DNA from: Christensenella minuta
GTDB lineage: Bacteria > Bacillota > Clostridia > Christensenellales > Christensenellaceae
Assembly: GCF_003628755.1 (NCBI RefSeq)
Contig: NZ_CP029256.1
Span: forward strand, 2,685,585 to 2,749,584
Length of the DNA stretch: 64,000 nucleotides
Reading direction: 5' to 3'
The notes under the pieces were generated by a model. The model searched no databases. It saw only the letters and a list, made by a program, of their open reading frames with translations, and was not told the DNA's origin. A program made the translations under genes and the position numbers. Position 1 is the stretch's first letter; each line of letters opens with the position of its first letter. Positions 39,636 to 49,393 of this stretch are shown piece after piece.

Positions 39636-41267
39636 CTAGAGAGAGATTGAGACATGTTTCCTGCGGTATTCTGCGGGAGAAATACCTACATACTTTTTAA
39701 ATACTTTAGAAAAATACCGGGCATTCTGGAATCCAACCATTTCTGCTATAGATGCAATACTTTCTTGTAGATTTTTCAACAATTCTTTAGACTTTTCAAT
39801 CCGATATTCATTGATATAGTCTACAAAATTAAGGCCTGTATCTCGTTTGAAGCAAATACTAAAGTAGACAGGATTTAAAAAGACTTGGTTCGCAATATCT
39901 TTTAAACTAATATGTTCATTGTAATGCCGGGCAATATATTTTTTGGCAATCAAAACCGCTATATTTTCCGGCGGATGTGCTGGGTCGTAGTAATGCTTAA
40001 ATTCATTCAACAGATATTTCGTAAAGGTTGTTTCAAGCTGTCGAAGAGATACGCAGTTGTCTAATAATTCGTAGAGTTCCTGATCCTTCTGTTTTCGATT
40101 TAGATCCTCTGCGATATGGATTGAAATTAATGTATTCCAGAACAAATCTGCCAACTCATAACAAATCTTGAAATAATACTTGGCGCTTTTAATCTCAGAA
40201 AGCCCCGCGTTGGTAAAGATATCCATAATCTGAGTTTGTAGCGCGTTTAAATCAAAACTTTCAATTGATTTCTTAAGCAAACGACTTTCGTAAGGAGACA
40301 AAGCGTTTTTAATATCCGGGTATTTATCCTCCTTGCAGGAAGTTGAAAGGAGGGTATTGCAGCCTGTCAAAATACGTTGCTGCAGAATGGCTGTTACGTC
40401 ATCCCAAGAAGAAGAGAGATCTGCAGAATTTAGTACCTCTTTACCAATAGCGATTGTCAGGCTAATACCTTCAAATTTTTTAATATAGGCAAATAAATTT
40501 TTCCCAGTCATAGCAATGGAAGAATGTATTGCCGCATATTGATCGTGATCGTAGTTAAGCAAAAAAACAACATAAGATTTAATCGGAAGGCAAATAACCG
40601 TATGGCAATAATCTACAACAACCACAGTAAGGTTCTCTTTGATTTTAGTGCGGATTGTTTCGAAAAAAGAATCTTCAGATATTGGTTCCGTATTGGAAAA
40701 TCTATCGATTTTACAACAAATTAACCGAAAGGAGCCAGTTTTAAAGCCTGTCAAGTATTTGGAATTCAATACATCCAAATTTGAGGGCAACTCTTTTTTC
40801 TCTATAATATGCTGGAGAAGAGATGCTTGCAAATGGTTTTTACTGGATAAGATTATTTTGTCTTGCTCCTTTAAAAGTATAGTTTTTTGCCGCTCTTCTG
40901 AAATTAACCGGATAAGCTTTTGCAACGCTTCATTAAGTTCCGTACGTTTGATTGGTTTTAATAGATAGTCTGTCACCCCATATTTAATGGCATTTTGTGC
41001 ATATTCAAATTGTCGAAATCCACTAATAATAATGAAATGAGCATCGTTATTTTGTAGCCGCACACGCTTGATAAGTTCGATCCCATCAAATCCAGGAAGA
41101 CGAATATCGGTAATAACGATATCGGGCCTTAAGGTTGTGATAGAATCAAATGCTGCAGAACCTTCTGTCGCAGTACCGACTAATTGCAAATCGGTTGCCT
41201 CCCAATCAATTAAAGCTTTTAGCATATCTAAAATATAAATTTCATCATCAACAAGCAATAGCTTCAT
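39636..41267 (-). CDS. YesN-type response regulator (receiver + AraC HTH)
   Basis: 543 residues. Receiver ~1-120 (KLLLVDDEIYILDMLKALID, phospho-Asp in IVITDIRLPGFDG, Lys in DYLLKPIKRTEL), a middle helical part, and C-terminal AraC-type DNA-binding ~440-543 (HISLKDIANQVFLNPVYFSI, CFKRDTGLNFVDYINEYRIE, IAEMVGFQNARYFSKVFKKY). Likely activates the divergent dehydrogenase-transport operon at 41523 upon signal from the kinase. Confidence 0.9.
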   Translation of the reverse strand: MKLLLVDDEIYILDMLKALIDWEATDLQLVGTATEGSAAFDSITTLRPDIVITDIRLPGFDGIELIKRVRLQNNDAHFIIISGFRQFEYAQNAIKYGVTDYLLKPIKRTELNEALQKLIRLISEERQKTILLKEQDKIILSSKNHLQASLLQHIIEKKELPSNLDVLNSKYLTGFKTGSFRLICCKIDRFSNTEPISEDSFFETIRTKIKENLTVVVVDYCHTVICLPIKSYVVFLLNYDHDQYAAIHSSIAMTGKNLFAYIKKFEGISLTIAIGKEVLNSADLSSSWDDVTAILQQRILTGCNTLLSTSCKEDKYPDIKNALSPYESRLLKKSIESFDLNALQTQIMDIFTNAGLSEIKSAKYYFKICYELADLFWNTLISIHIAEDLNRKQKDQELYELLDNCVSLRQLETTFTKYLLNEFKHYYDPAHPPENIAVLIAKKYIARHYNEHISLKDIANQVFLNPVYFSICFKRDTGLNFVDYINEYRIEKSKELLKNLQESIASIAEMVGFQNARYFSKVFKKYVGISPAEYRRKHVSISL

Positions 41268-41522
41268 TTGAAATTCCCCCTGAAAGATGTGCTAATCACT
41301 AATAGGATCATTAATAGAATAAATGGCGTGGCAATTTTAAAATTTAATAACATATTAGCACAAACGTTTTTTTTTGTCAAACAATAGCGGGCTTTGGTGT
41401 ATAGACATAAAAATTGTACCCTAAATGTAAATTTTAGGATATTGAATACAAAGCTGTATTCCCGTATCTTATCATTAAGAACTTTATTCAACCCCAAAAT
41501 AAAACTGAAGGAGCAAATAAAT
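41268..41522. promoter_or_regulatory. Divergent promoter region of the sugar cargo
   Basis: AT-rich, no gene. A rightward TTGTCA (41374-41379) has weak -10 matches (GTGTAT, or TATAGA at 41400-41405 with a long 20-bp spacer), which would suit an activator-dependent promoter. CCTAAATGTAAATTTTAGG (about 41421-41439) is a dyad that could bind the AraC-type regulator. Confidence 0.45.
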
Positions 41523-42563
41523 ATGAGAACGATTTGCTATACCTGTCCCGGATACGGTCTTAAGGAATTGGAGAAACCCCAGATGATATTTGAGGATGAT
41601 GTACTGGTTCGCATTGCCTATGCTGGGATCTGCGGATCTGACATCAATATTATCCATGGACACGAAGATGATTTTCTGGGAATCAATCCAGGCGATACCT
41701 ATGTATTAGGGCACGAAGCCTCTGGTTATGTTGAAGCCTTAGGAAAAAAAGCAAATACCAAAGGGCTAAAAGTTGGCGATAAAGTGGCGCTTTATTTCAA
41801 TCAATATTGTGGAAAATGCTATTATTGCCGCAACGCTCAAGAGCAGTTTTGCGAAAATGTACTGTCACGCGGCGGTTTTTTTGCCGATTATGCCGTTGTC
41901 AATGAACAACAGGTTTTTTTATTGCCGGATAATACAGATATGCGTAAAGCTGCGCTAGTCGAACCCATATCAGTTGTACAACGTGGAATCGACCTACTGA
42001 ACCTAAAACCAGGTATAAAAGTTGCGATAATTGGTGGCGGGAGCGTAGGATTGCTATTTACTGAACTATTGCATACTGCAGGTGCTGTACGGATTACGGT
42101 TATTGAACCGGTAGCAAATAAACGTACTATGGCACTGGAGTATGGAGCTGATTATGCGCTTGATCCTAACAAGGAAGATATGATTGCCCAGTGTATGCAA
42201 ATCACAGAAAGGCGTGGATTCGACGTAGTCGTAGAGACATCAGGAGTAAGATCTGCGATTCAGGCAGGATACGACATTTTAGGCAGGGGCGGTACACTTG
42301 AACTTTTTGCGAGCTACGGAAGCGGTGCTGTCTATCCGCTTGATCTGCCCTCTTTTTTTGCTAAAGAGGCGAAGGTGATAGGTGTATTCCAGTCACCTTA
42401 TATGTACCCGCGGGCCATTGAACTCTTTAATCGCCTTGAACTGGATCCGTTCATAGAGCATATCTATCAGCCGGAGGAATGGAAAGAAGCTTTTGAATTT
42501 CGAATGAGCGGAGGTCCACAAAAAGTATTATTTGAATTTCATAAAAATCAGGAGAATTTATGA
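41523..42563 (+). CDS. Zinc-dependent medium-chain alcohol/polyol dehydrogenase
   Basis: 346 residues from ATG 41523 (GAAGGAG upstream). MDR fold: catalytic Cys in AGICGSDINIIHG, GHEASGYVEALG, structural zinc CGKCYYCRNAQEQFC, nucleotide site IIGGGSVGLLF. Oxidises a sugar alcohol or sugar with NAD(P). Overlaps the ribosome site of the second dehydrogenase. First gene of the catabolic operon. Substrate unknown. Confidence 0.88.
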   Translation: MRTICYTCPGYGLKELEKPQMIFEDDVLVRIAYAGICGSDINIIHGHEDDFLGINPGDTYVLGHEASGYVEALGKKANTKGLKVGDKVALYFNQYCGKCYYCRNAQEQFCENVLSRGGFFADYAVVNEQQVFLLPDNTDMRKAALVEPISVVQRGIDLLNLKPGIKVAIIGGGSVGLLFTELLHTAGAVRITVIEPVANKRTMALEYGADYALDPNKEDMIAQCMQITERRGFDVVVETSGVRSAIQAGYDILGRGGTLELFASYGSGAVYPLDLPSFFAKEAKVIGVFQSPYMYPRAIELFNRLELDPFIEHIYQPEEWKEAFEFRMSGGPQKVLFEFHKNQENL

Positions 42564-42564
42564 T

Positions 42565-43605
42565 ATGAAAAGTTTAGCCATAGAAAAAAATTATACTCTA
42601 AACCTCATTGACATCCCTGTTCCTCAAATCGATAGAAGCAGTGCCCTTGTTAAAATACATGGCTGTGGCATCTGTGGCACAGATATGAAGATCGTTCATG
42701 GGACATTTAAAGAATTTGAGACATATCCATGTTTGCTTGGACATGAGGCAGTAGGTGAAGTTGTAGAGGTCGGAAGTGATGTAACAGCTTTTAAAGAAGG
42801 CGATAAAGTATTGCTTCCTTATTTGGAAGGTGAGATTGATGGATATATTCCTTCGCATGGCGCTTTTTCAGAGTACGGGATTTGTCACGATATCATTGCT
42901 ATGGCCAAAGAAGGGAGAGGCCCGGATTCCCCTGGATTCAATGAACTGTTTTATCCGCAGAAAAAAGTACCAGATGATTTTGACACTGAATGTGGGGTTA
43001 TGATGGTAACCTTGCGTGAGGTTCTAGCTGCCACACGGCACTTTGGGTTTACAGCTGGTCAAAGCTTAGTAGTATTTGGCGGTGGAGCGGTTGGTTTATC
43101 ATTTGTAAAATTTGCAAAGCTTATCGGGATGGCGCCAGTCATTTTGGTCGATATTATGGACGAAAAAGTCGATGATGCAAAATATATAGGTGCAGATTAT
43201 GCTCTTAATAGTATGAAAAGCGATATTGTGAGCGAAATACGCAAGTTATGTCCGCAAGGTGTAGATTATACGCTTGATGCAGTTGGGGTAAACGAATTGA
43301 TTTCCCAGTCTATGCAGCTTATTTGCCGGGGAGGGAAAATTCTAATATATGGAATTTCACCAGTGGTATCGATGCAGTTTGATTGGACATTAGCGCCAGA
43401 TAATTGGTCGTTGGATTTCTTTTGGGCACCAGACAAGATTTTAGAATCGGCCGTACACGATCAGTTAGTGCAGTGGATATCAATGGGAATTGTGAATCCA
43501 TATGATTTTATTTCCCACACATTTGCATACGCAGACATTATGAAGGCGTTTGATGTTCTGGAGCAAAAGAAACCCGCCAAAAAGATTATAGTAAAAATGA
43601 CATAA
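42565..43605 (+). CDS. Medium-chain dehydrogenase without structural zinc site
   Basis: 346 residues from ATG 42565 (AGGAGAATTTATGAT upstream). Catalytic Cys in GCGICGTDMKIVHG, GHEAVGEVVEVG, nucleotide site VFGGGAVGLSF. The four-Cys structural zinc loop of its neighbour is absent (region DGYIPSHGAFSEYGICHD), placing it in the sorbitol/threonine-type subgroup lacking it. It may oxidise the second hydroxyl of the same substrate or process a product. Confidence 0.86.
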   Translation: MKSLAIEKNYTLNLIDIPVPQIDRSSALVKIHGCGICGTDMKIVHGTFKEFETYPCLLGHEAVGEVVEVGSDVTAFKEGDKVLLPYLEGEIDGYIPSHGAFSEYGICHDIIAMAKEGRGPDSPGFNELFYPQKKVPDDFDTECGVMMVTLREVLAATRHFGFTAGQSLVVFGGGAVGLSFVKFAKLIGMAPVILVDIMDEKVDDAKYIGADYALNSMKSDIVSEIRKLCPQGVDYTLDAVGVNELISQSMQLICRGGKILIYGISPVVSMQFDWTLAPDNWSLDFFWAPDKILESAVHDQLVQWISMGIVNPYDFISHTFAYADIMKAFDVLEQKKPAKKIIVKMT

Positions 43606-43812
43606 GATGCTCTTGGTAACAGAATTCAAATATTAAACCAAAAAATTCAAAAACCATAGCTATTTGCCTTTGTTGTAATTAAGTACTAAAAAATAGTATC
43701 TACACATGTTGTACCTATATAGATTCATTGCGAAAAATCAAATCAGTCAAGTCTTACTAAACTCGAAAGTATTGAGTTTTTTAAAAAGAAAGGAATAAAA
43801 GGAGGAAATGTA
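43606..43812. promoter_or_regulatory. Intergenic region before the binding-protein gene
   Basis: 207 bp, AT-rich, no gene. GGAGG at 43801-43805 serves the next start. A separate promoter for the abundant binding protein is plausible but I see no clean -35/-10 pair. Confidence 0.35.
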
Positions 43813-44844
43813 ATGAAAAGAATTTGGGTAGTAGTAGTATGCTTAATGGTAATGGTGTTGTTCTTCTCAGGGTGCGGTGCGCCAGCAAATGATGCAGTAG
43901 AGAAAACACCCTCTGTTGCAGCAGAAGATGGGGACGCAAGCAAATCAAATGATACAGGGAAGCAGATCACCATTGGATTGACAGCGAGAGATCTTGCCAT
44001 CCCAGCTTATACCTCAATTACGGGACTATTAGAACAGAAATGTCAGGAAAATGGGGTACAGCTGACAGCGGTCAGTGCTAATGCCGATCCTTCAAAACAA
44101 GCTACACAAATTGAAAATTTTGTACAAAGCGATGTGGATTGCATAATCGTTATGGAAGCAGTTGAACAGTCGGCAGCGGCTACCACAGTACAGGATGCTG
44201 TTGCGGCAGGCGTGCCGGTGATTGGTTATGGGTTGGCTGTCGAAGGAAATACAACAGACCTTGTATGCCCAAACTATGATATAGGGTATGCAAGTGCTGA
44301 GCAGTGTGCGGAATGGATGAATGAAAATTATAATGGGAAAGGTGAAATTGGCATCCTCCATTTATCTCTAACATCTGAAGGGGGCATTGACCGATATGAA
44401 GGCGCTAAAGCCGGAATTAAAGACAAATTACCGGATGCGGAAATTGTAGCAGAGCAATTTGCGCAGACTGTAGAAGAAGGCGTCAAAGTTACAGAAAGTA
44501 TGATTCAAGCCAACCCCGATATAGTTGCAATTGTGTGCAGTTCTGGCGGTGCGGCAGTAGGCACGGCCGAGGCATTGACTGGTTTGGGTCTAAATGATGG
44601 AAAAATTGCTGTATTTGGTACAGATACGACAACTGACGTGCTTTCAGCAGTGAAATCTGAAGCGAATCCACTTTTGGCCACAGTATGTGTAGGTAGCGAT
44701 ACCTATATGGCAGATAAGCTTTACGAAATGGCAATGTTGATTATCAATGATGAACCCTATGAGGAACACTATCTGTCAAAGTTAGAAAAAATTGATGCCG
44801 CAAATGTGGATGAATTTATCGAAAGAGAGAATATAGCCCTTTAA
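43813..44844 (+). CDS. Sugar ABC transporter substrate-binding lipoprotein (RbsB-like)
   Basis: 343 residues. Lipoprotein signal MKRIWVVVVCLMVMVLFFSGC with lipobox FSGC, then a low-complexity linker and periplasmic-binding-protein type 1 fold (ITIGLTARDLAIPAYTSITG; VDCIIVMEAVEQSAAATTVQ; ADKLYEMAMLIIND). Binds the sugar or polyol outside the membrane and delivers it to the permease. A hairpin separates it from the ATPase gene. Confidence 0.9.
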   Translation: MKRIWVVVVCLMVMVLFFSGCGAPANDAVEKTPSVAAEDGDASKSNDTGKQITIGLTARDLAIPAYTSITGLLEQKCQENGVQLTAVSANADPSKQATQIENFVQSDVDCIIVMEAVEQSAAATTVQDAVAAGVPVIGYGLAVEGNTTDLVCPNYDIGYASAEQCAEWMNENYNGKGEIGILHLSLTSEGGIDRYEGAKAGIKDKLPDAEIVAEQFAQTVEEGVKVTESMIQANPDIVAIVCSSGGAAVGTAEALTGLGLNDGKIAVFGTDTTTDVLSAVKSEANPLLATVCVGSDTYMADKLYEMAMLIINDEPYEEHYLSKLEKIDAANVDEFIERENIAL

Positions 44845-44860
44845 CAATTAGGACCATAAA

Positions 44861-44896
44861 GCGGGCCGTCTATAGTCTTGAGTGTAGGTGGCCCGC
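44861..44896 (+). promoter_or_regulatory. Intergenic attenuator hairpin
   Basis: GCGGGCC (44861-44867) pairs with GGCCCGC (44890-44896) around a 22-base loop. Between the binding-protein and ATPase genes such hairpins usually stabilise the upstream message and lower downstream expression. Confidence 0.6.
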
Positions 44897-44914
44897 ATAA
44901 AAAGGAGTTATACT

Positions 44915-46414
44915 GTGGAAGAACATGCAATTTTAGAATTTCGCCATATTACGAAAAAGTTCCCAGGAACAATTGCTCTAGATGATGTTACGATTGATTT
45001 CAAAAAAGGCGAGGTCCATGCGTTGGTGGGCGAAAATGGAGCTGGGAAATCCACTTTGATAAAAACTTGCAGCGGTGCGATTTCACCCACGCAAGGAACT
45101 ATATATATATCTGGACAAAAGTTCGAAAAACTTGATCCGATTACTTCGCAGGAAAATGGCGTAGCTGTTATTTATCAGGAATTTAACCTTGTTAATGAAC
45201 TGAGTGTAGCTGAGAATGTTTATTTAGGAAATCCGATCAAAAAAAGAGGTATTGTTCCGGATTTTCGAGCAATGGAACAAGAAACTGAAAAAATTTTGAA
45301 ACGTTTCCATATCCAGATCGATTCTAAACGGTTGGTCGACAATCTGAGTATTGGATATCAGCAGATGGTAGAAATTACGAAAGCTGTTTCCAAAAAAGCT
45401 AAAATTTTAATTATGGATGAGCCAACAGCGCCTTTGACGACATCTGAAGTAAATATTCTAATGGATGTAATCGGTCAATTAAAATCCGAGGGCGTAACGA
45501 TCGTATATATTTCCCATCGGTTAGAAGAAGTTTTTCGCATTTCAGATCGTGTGTCTGTATTGCGTGACGGGAAATTGATCAAAACAATGCAAACAAGCGA
45601 TACAAATAGGGAAGAACTCATTAGCCTCATGGTAGGACGAACCCTGAAAGAGACCTTCCCGGTCAGAGAAAACACCATTAAAAGTGAGGTTTTGCTGGAA
45701 ACAAAAAATCTCAGTGGAAACGGAATTAAAGATATTTCATTTCAGGTACATAGAGGAGAAATACTTGCTTTTGCAGGCATTATGGGCGCCGGGCGTACAG
45801 AGTTAGCACAATTATTGTTTGGGATGGCTCGCCCTTCGGCAGGGGAAATTATTTTTAAAGGCAACCCCATATTTCCAAGGACGCCTGCTCAAGCGGCGGA
45901 TTTGGGTATCGCATTGGTTCCGGAAGACCGTAAACAGCAGGGAGCTGTCCTTGATATGTCGATTGCACATAACATCACATTGGCACAAATTAAAAAGTTA
46001 TCACATTTTTTTGTGATAGATAAGAAAAAAGAGATAGAGGTTGCCAGACAATACAAAAATGAACTGCGTATTAAAACACCGTCTCTGGTCAATGAAGTAA
46101 ACAGCCTGTCCGGAGGAAACCAGCAAAAAGTAGTTATAGCCAAATGGCTAGCCACATCTCCCGAACTTATCATTATGGATGAACCAACTAGAGGAGTCGA
46201 TGTTGGAGCAAAACAAGAAATCTATTACCTTATGAATAAATTAATTGATGCGGGTAAAACTATCATAATGATTTCGTCTGAAATGGAAGAAGTTATGGGG
46301 ATGGCAGATCGCATTATTGTACTAAGTGAAGGTGTTATGACTGCAGAACTGAAGCGAGGCGAATTCGATAAAGAGACTATATTACATTATGCATCAAAGA
46401 TAGGGGGGAATTAA
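44915..46414 (+). CDS. Sugar ABC transporter ATPase (RbsA/MglA-like)
   Basis: 499 residues from GTG 44915 (AAAAGGAG upstream). First half: Walker A GENGAGKST, LSIGYQQMVEITKAVSKKAK, Walker B LIMDEPTAPLTTSE. Second half: GIMGAGRTELAQLLFGMA, LSGGNQQKVVIAKWLATSPE, LIIMDEPTRGVDVGAK. All catalytic motifs are intact, unlike the regulatory-operon paralog at 37078. Energises import with the permease below. Confidence 0.93.
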   Translation: MEEHAILEFRHITKKFPGTIALDDVTIDFKKGEVHALVGENGAGKSTLIKTCSGAISPTQGTIYISGQKFEKLDPITSQENGVAVIYQEFNLVNELSVAENVYLGNPIKKRGIVPDFRAMEQETEKILKRFHIQIDSKRLVDNLSIGYQQMVEITKAVSKKAKILIMDEPTAPLTTSEVNILMDVIGQLKSEGVTIVYISHRLEEVFRISDRVSVLRDGKLIKTMQTSDTNREELISLMVGRTLKETFPVRENTIKSEVLLETKNLSGNGIKDISFQVHRGEILAFAGIMGAGRTELAQLLFGMARPSAGEIIFKGNPIFPRTPAQAADLGIALVPEDRKQQGAVLDMSIAHNITLAQIKKLSHFFVIDKKKEIEVARQYKNELRIKTPSLVNEVNSLSGGNQQKVVIAKWLATSPELIIMDEPTRGVDVGAKQEIYYLMNKLIDAGKTIIMISSEMEEVMGMADRIIVLSEGVMTAELKRGEFDKETILHYASKIGGN

Positions 46415-46416
46415 AA

Positions 46417-47382
46417 ATGTTAAAAGTATCAATCAGTTCTATTGTTAAAAAATATGCGGTATTTATTGTATTTATTATAGAAATTATTCTCTTCGCATGT
46501 TTGGCGGATACATTTTTTACAGTATCAAACTTTACCAATATATTACGGCAAGTATCAATGATCGCTATCGCAGGCGTTGGGCAAACCCTGGTACTGCTGA
46601 CAGGGAACATAGACCTATCTATTGGATCACAAATTACCTTGCTCAATGTATTGTGTGCATTTTTAATGGTAAATGTGGGAATAGATCCGGTGTTAGCTTG
46701 TATTGTTGGTATGACGACAACAATTGTAATAAGCTATTTGACTGGTTTTATAATTACCGCTACAAAAATGCCGGCGATGATTGCCACGATTGCCATGATG
46801 AGTATTCTGCGTGGTATCGCCTATATGATTTCAGATGGGCAATCGATTTTTGGCTTCCCAGAAAGCTTTCGTGTTCTGGGTCAAGGCGTAATTGGAGGTG
46901 TCATGCCGGTTCCTGTTGTTATCATGATTGCATGCCTTATATTTGGCTGGTTTATATTGAATAAAACTTATATAGGGCGGTATTTCTTTGCGATTGGGGG
47001 AAATGAAACTGCGGCTGAATTATCTGGGATCAATGTCAATAAGATGAAGAGACTGTCCTATACGCTAAATGGCATTTTTGTAGGATTTGCAGGCATTATT
47101 ATGCTGTCAAGGCTTAATACAGGCTCACCATTGACGGGAAAAGAATTTGAGTTTGATGTTCTGACGGCAGTGGTACTTGGCGGTGTCAGCATATCGGGCG
47201 GCAGAGCCAAAATATCCAGCGTTATTATCGGTGTTCTAATTATTGGAACTCTGACGAATGGGTTTGTACTGCTCAACGTTGGGGAATACCCGCAATTAGT
47301 AATCAAAGGAGTTGTATTGCTATTAGCAGTTGGCTTTGATTGTATTCAGCGGAGCAGAGAAGCAAAAACTAGCAAAATTTAA
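46417..47382 (+). CDS. Sugar ABC transporter permease (RbsC-like)
   Basis: 321 residues, about eight to ten membrane helices (YAVFIVFIIEIILFACLADT; TLVLLTGNIDLSIGSQITLL; FFAIGGNETAAELSGINVNK; VLGGVSISGGRAKISS). GNID-LSIG and AAxLSGINV are BPD_transp_2 marks. Forms the channel with two ATPase domains. Confidence 0.92.
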   Translation: MLKVSISSIVKKYAVFIVFIIEIILFACLADTFFTVSNFTNILRQVSMIAIAGVGQTLVLLTGNIDLSIGSQITLLNVLCAFLMVNVGIDPVLACIVGMTTTIVISYLTGFIITATKMPAMIATIAMMSILRGIAYMISDGQSIFGFPESFRVLGQGVIGGVMPVPVVIMIACLIFGWFILNKTYIGRYFFAIGGNETAAELSGINVNKMKRLSYTLNGIFVGFAGIIMLSRLNTGSPLTGKEFEFDVLTAVVLGGVSISGGRAKISSVIIGVLIIGTLTNGFVLLNVGEYPQLVIKGVVLLLAVGFDCIQRSREAKTSKI

Positions 47383-47435
47383 TGATCTCTGCAAGTATAC
47401 TTTAAAAACTTAATTATGTATGAAGGAGAATACAG

Positions 47436-48896
47436 ATGGAATATAAAAAATTTAAAGTAGCCTTTATCGGCGCAGGCAGTGTGGAATATGCGGAAAAGCT
47501 AATGTATGATATCTTATCAGTTCCTGAATTTCAGCAAATAGAAATTGCGTTTCACGATATTGATAAAGCAAAGTTAGAGCGGTCGGTAGCATTATGCCAA
47601 CGAGATATCGACGAAAATAAACTGTCCATTAAAATTGAGGGTACAACTGACCGACCCGAAGCCATTAAAGATGCCAAATATGTGTTCAATATGGCCAAGG
47701 TGGGCGGACTGAAGGCATGGGAATACGATTTGAAAATACCATTATCGTACGGATTGGACCAATGTGTAGGAGATACCCTGTGCGCTGGCGGCCTGATGTA
47801 TGGCGCGCGGATGATTCCGCTTGTTTTAGATATCTGCAAAGATATGAAAATGTATGCGGCGCCTAATGCTATGTTTTTTAATGTTGCAAATCCATTGACC
47901 ATGACAACCTGGGCTGCTGCTCATTATGGCAATGTGCCTTCTGTCGGTATGTGCCATGGCGTGGGTATTGGGCATCGGCAGTTTGCAAAAGTATTGGATA
48001 TGCCAGTGGAGGATATTTATATTACCTGTCTTGGCGTGAACCATATGGGTTTTTATACTGAAGTGAAAACAAAAGATGGAAAGAATTTAATCCCTATGCT
48101 TCCGGAGGCATATGCCAAACATCCGATTTATGGAGAACTGGAAAAAGCTCGTCGTGATATGTTGGATTGGTTTGGCGCATATAATTCAGAGCAAAATGGC
48201 CACACCACGGATCTTGTTCCATGGTATCGTACAGACCCCCGAACATTACCTGACTGGATTAGCTACTATCATGTTTTTGGCGGTGAAACAAATGGTTATT
48301 TCGGTATGTCGGAGCTTGAGCAGAAACTTGCGGCGGAAAATTATGATAAACGTATGCAATCGCCAGGACTTATTTTTGACCCCAACAAGCGGTCGACCGA
48401 ACATGCCTCCTTTTTAATGGAAGGGCTAGAATTAAACCGTATTTACCGCGGCCACGTCAATGTAGTCAACAATGGAAGTATTGCTAACATAATGGATGAG
48501 GCGATTGTCGAAGTTCCTGTATATGCAGATATTCATGGACTAAATGTACCAATTTATGGGGAGATGGATACTGCGCAGGCAGAGGTGGTCAATCGTATGG
48601 TTTCAGTCAATAAATTGGCGACTGAAGCATCGTGCACAGGCGATGTTAAAAAGCTTTATCAGGCTATGCTGCTTGATCCATTGACCGGTGCAGCCCTAGA
48701 CCCACGGGCGATTCGTCAGATGACAGATGAGATGCTAATCGCGGAAGAAAAATGGCTTCCTCAATTTAAAGAAGGCATACAGAGCGCCAAGAAATGTATA
48801 AAACAGGCCAAAGCAGAAGGTACTTATATTCCAACAAATCCAAATTATAAGGGAGCAGCGGTGCGTGATTTCCCTTATGAAATGTATAAAGAATAG
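47436..48896 (+). CDS. Glycoside hydrolase family 4 enzyme
   Basis: 486 residues. NAD-binding start KVAFIGAGSVEYAEKLMYDI, then EIAFHDIDKAKLERS, Cys in CHGVGIGHRQ and His in LGVNHMGFYTE for the divalent metal. GH4 enzymes use transient NAD oxidation at C3 and a metal to open alpha or beta glycosidic bonds of intracellular, often phosphorylated or unphosphorylated, glycosides. Substrate (alpha-glucoside, galactoside or uronide) cannot be assigned. Downstream of the ABC permease; its sugar product would feed the operon. Confidence 0.9.
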   Translation: MEYKKFKVAFIGAGSVEYAEKLMYDILSVPEFQQIEIAFHDIDKAKLERSVALCQRDIDENKLSIKIEGTTDRPEAIKDAKYVFNMAKVGGLKAWEYDLKIPLSYGLDQCVGDTLCAGGLMYGARMIPLVLDICKDMKMYAAPNAMFFNVANPLTMTTWAAAHYGNVPSVGMCHGVGIGHRQFAKVLDMPVEDIYITCLGVNHMGFYTEVKTKDGKNLIPMLPEAYAKHPIYGELEKARRDMLDWFGAYNSEQNGHTTDLVPWYRTDPRTLPDWISYYHVFGGETNGYFGMSELEQKLAAENYDKRMQSPGLIFDPNKRSTEHASFLMEGLELNRIYRGHVNVVNNGSIANIMDEAIVEVPVYADIHGLNVPIYGEMDTAQAEVVNRMVSVNKLATEASCTGDVKKLYQAMLLDPLTGAALDPRAIRQMTDEMLIAEEKWLPQFKEGIQSAKKCIKQAKAEGTYIPTNPNYKGAAVRDFPYEMYKE

Positions 48897-48913
48897 CCTT
48901 TCTTCCTATTTAA

Positions 48914-48962
48914 ATGTGGCAGCCGGAACCGAAATTTATTTTTTCTGGCTCTGGCTGCCGCA
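48914..48962 (+). terminator. Hairpin after the GH4 gene
   Basis: GTGGCAGCC and GGCTGCCGCAC pair with a loop of about 25 bases, without a long T-run. More likely a message-stability or partial attenuation hairpin than a strong terminator. Confidence 0.5.
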
Positions 48963-48992
48963 CAAATTTCGCGATTCCAGGAGGTAAATAAA

Positions 48993-49382
48993 ATGTTAAA
49001 AAATAGAAAGCATGATCATATTGGTATTGCTACTAACGATATAGAAAGCTTTGTAACGTGGTATGTAGACGAAATGGGGTTTGAAGAATTTGGTTCGTGT
49101 ACTGCACCAGATGGAACTCCCATTAAATTTATTCGCAATAATGAGCTCAAATATGAAGTGTTTCAACCTGCCAATGTTCAGCCTGAAAGCATAGGGAGAA
49201 TTGACCATGTTTCCTATATTTCCAAAGATATTGAAGGGGACTATAAGTATTGCCAAGAAAAAGGCTATAAGATTTTAACGGATGGAATTGAGGAAATTCC
49301 AACCGCGTGGGAGAGAGGCTGTCGCTATTTTAAAATTGCAGGGCCGAATGGTGAAGCAATTGAGTTCGATCAAATATTATGA
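48993..49382 (+). CDS. VOC-superfamily (glyoxalase-like) protein
   Basis: 129 residues from ATG 48993 (CCAGGAGG upstream). HDHIGIATNDIESFVTWYVD and GRIDHVSYISKDIEGDYKYC are the two beta-alpha-beta-beta-beta halves of the glyoxalase/bleomycin-resistance fold, with EFD at the end as a metal ligand. It might epimerise or isomerise a sugar intermediate; unknown. Confidence 0.8.
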   Translation: MLKNRKHDHIGIATNDIESFVTWYVDEMGFEEFGSCTAPDGTPIKFIRNNELKYEVFQPANVQPESIGRIDHVSYISKDIEGDYKYCQEKGYKILTDGIEEIPTAWERGCRYFKIAGPNGEAIEFDQIL

Positions 49383-49393
49383 GGAGAAAGATA

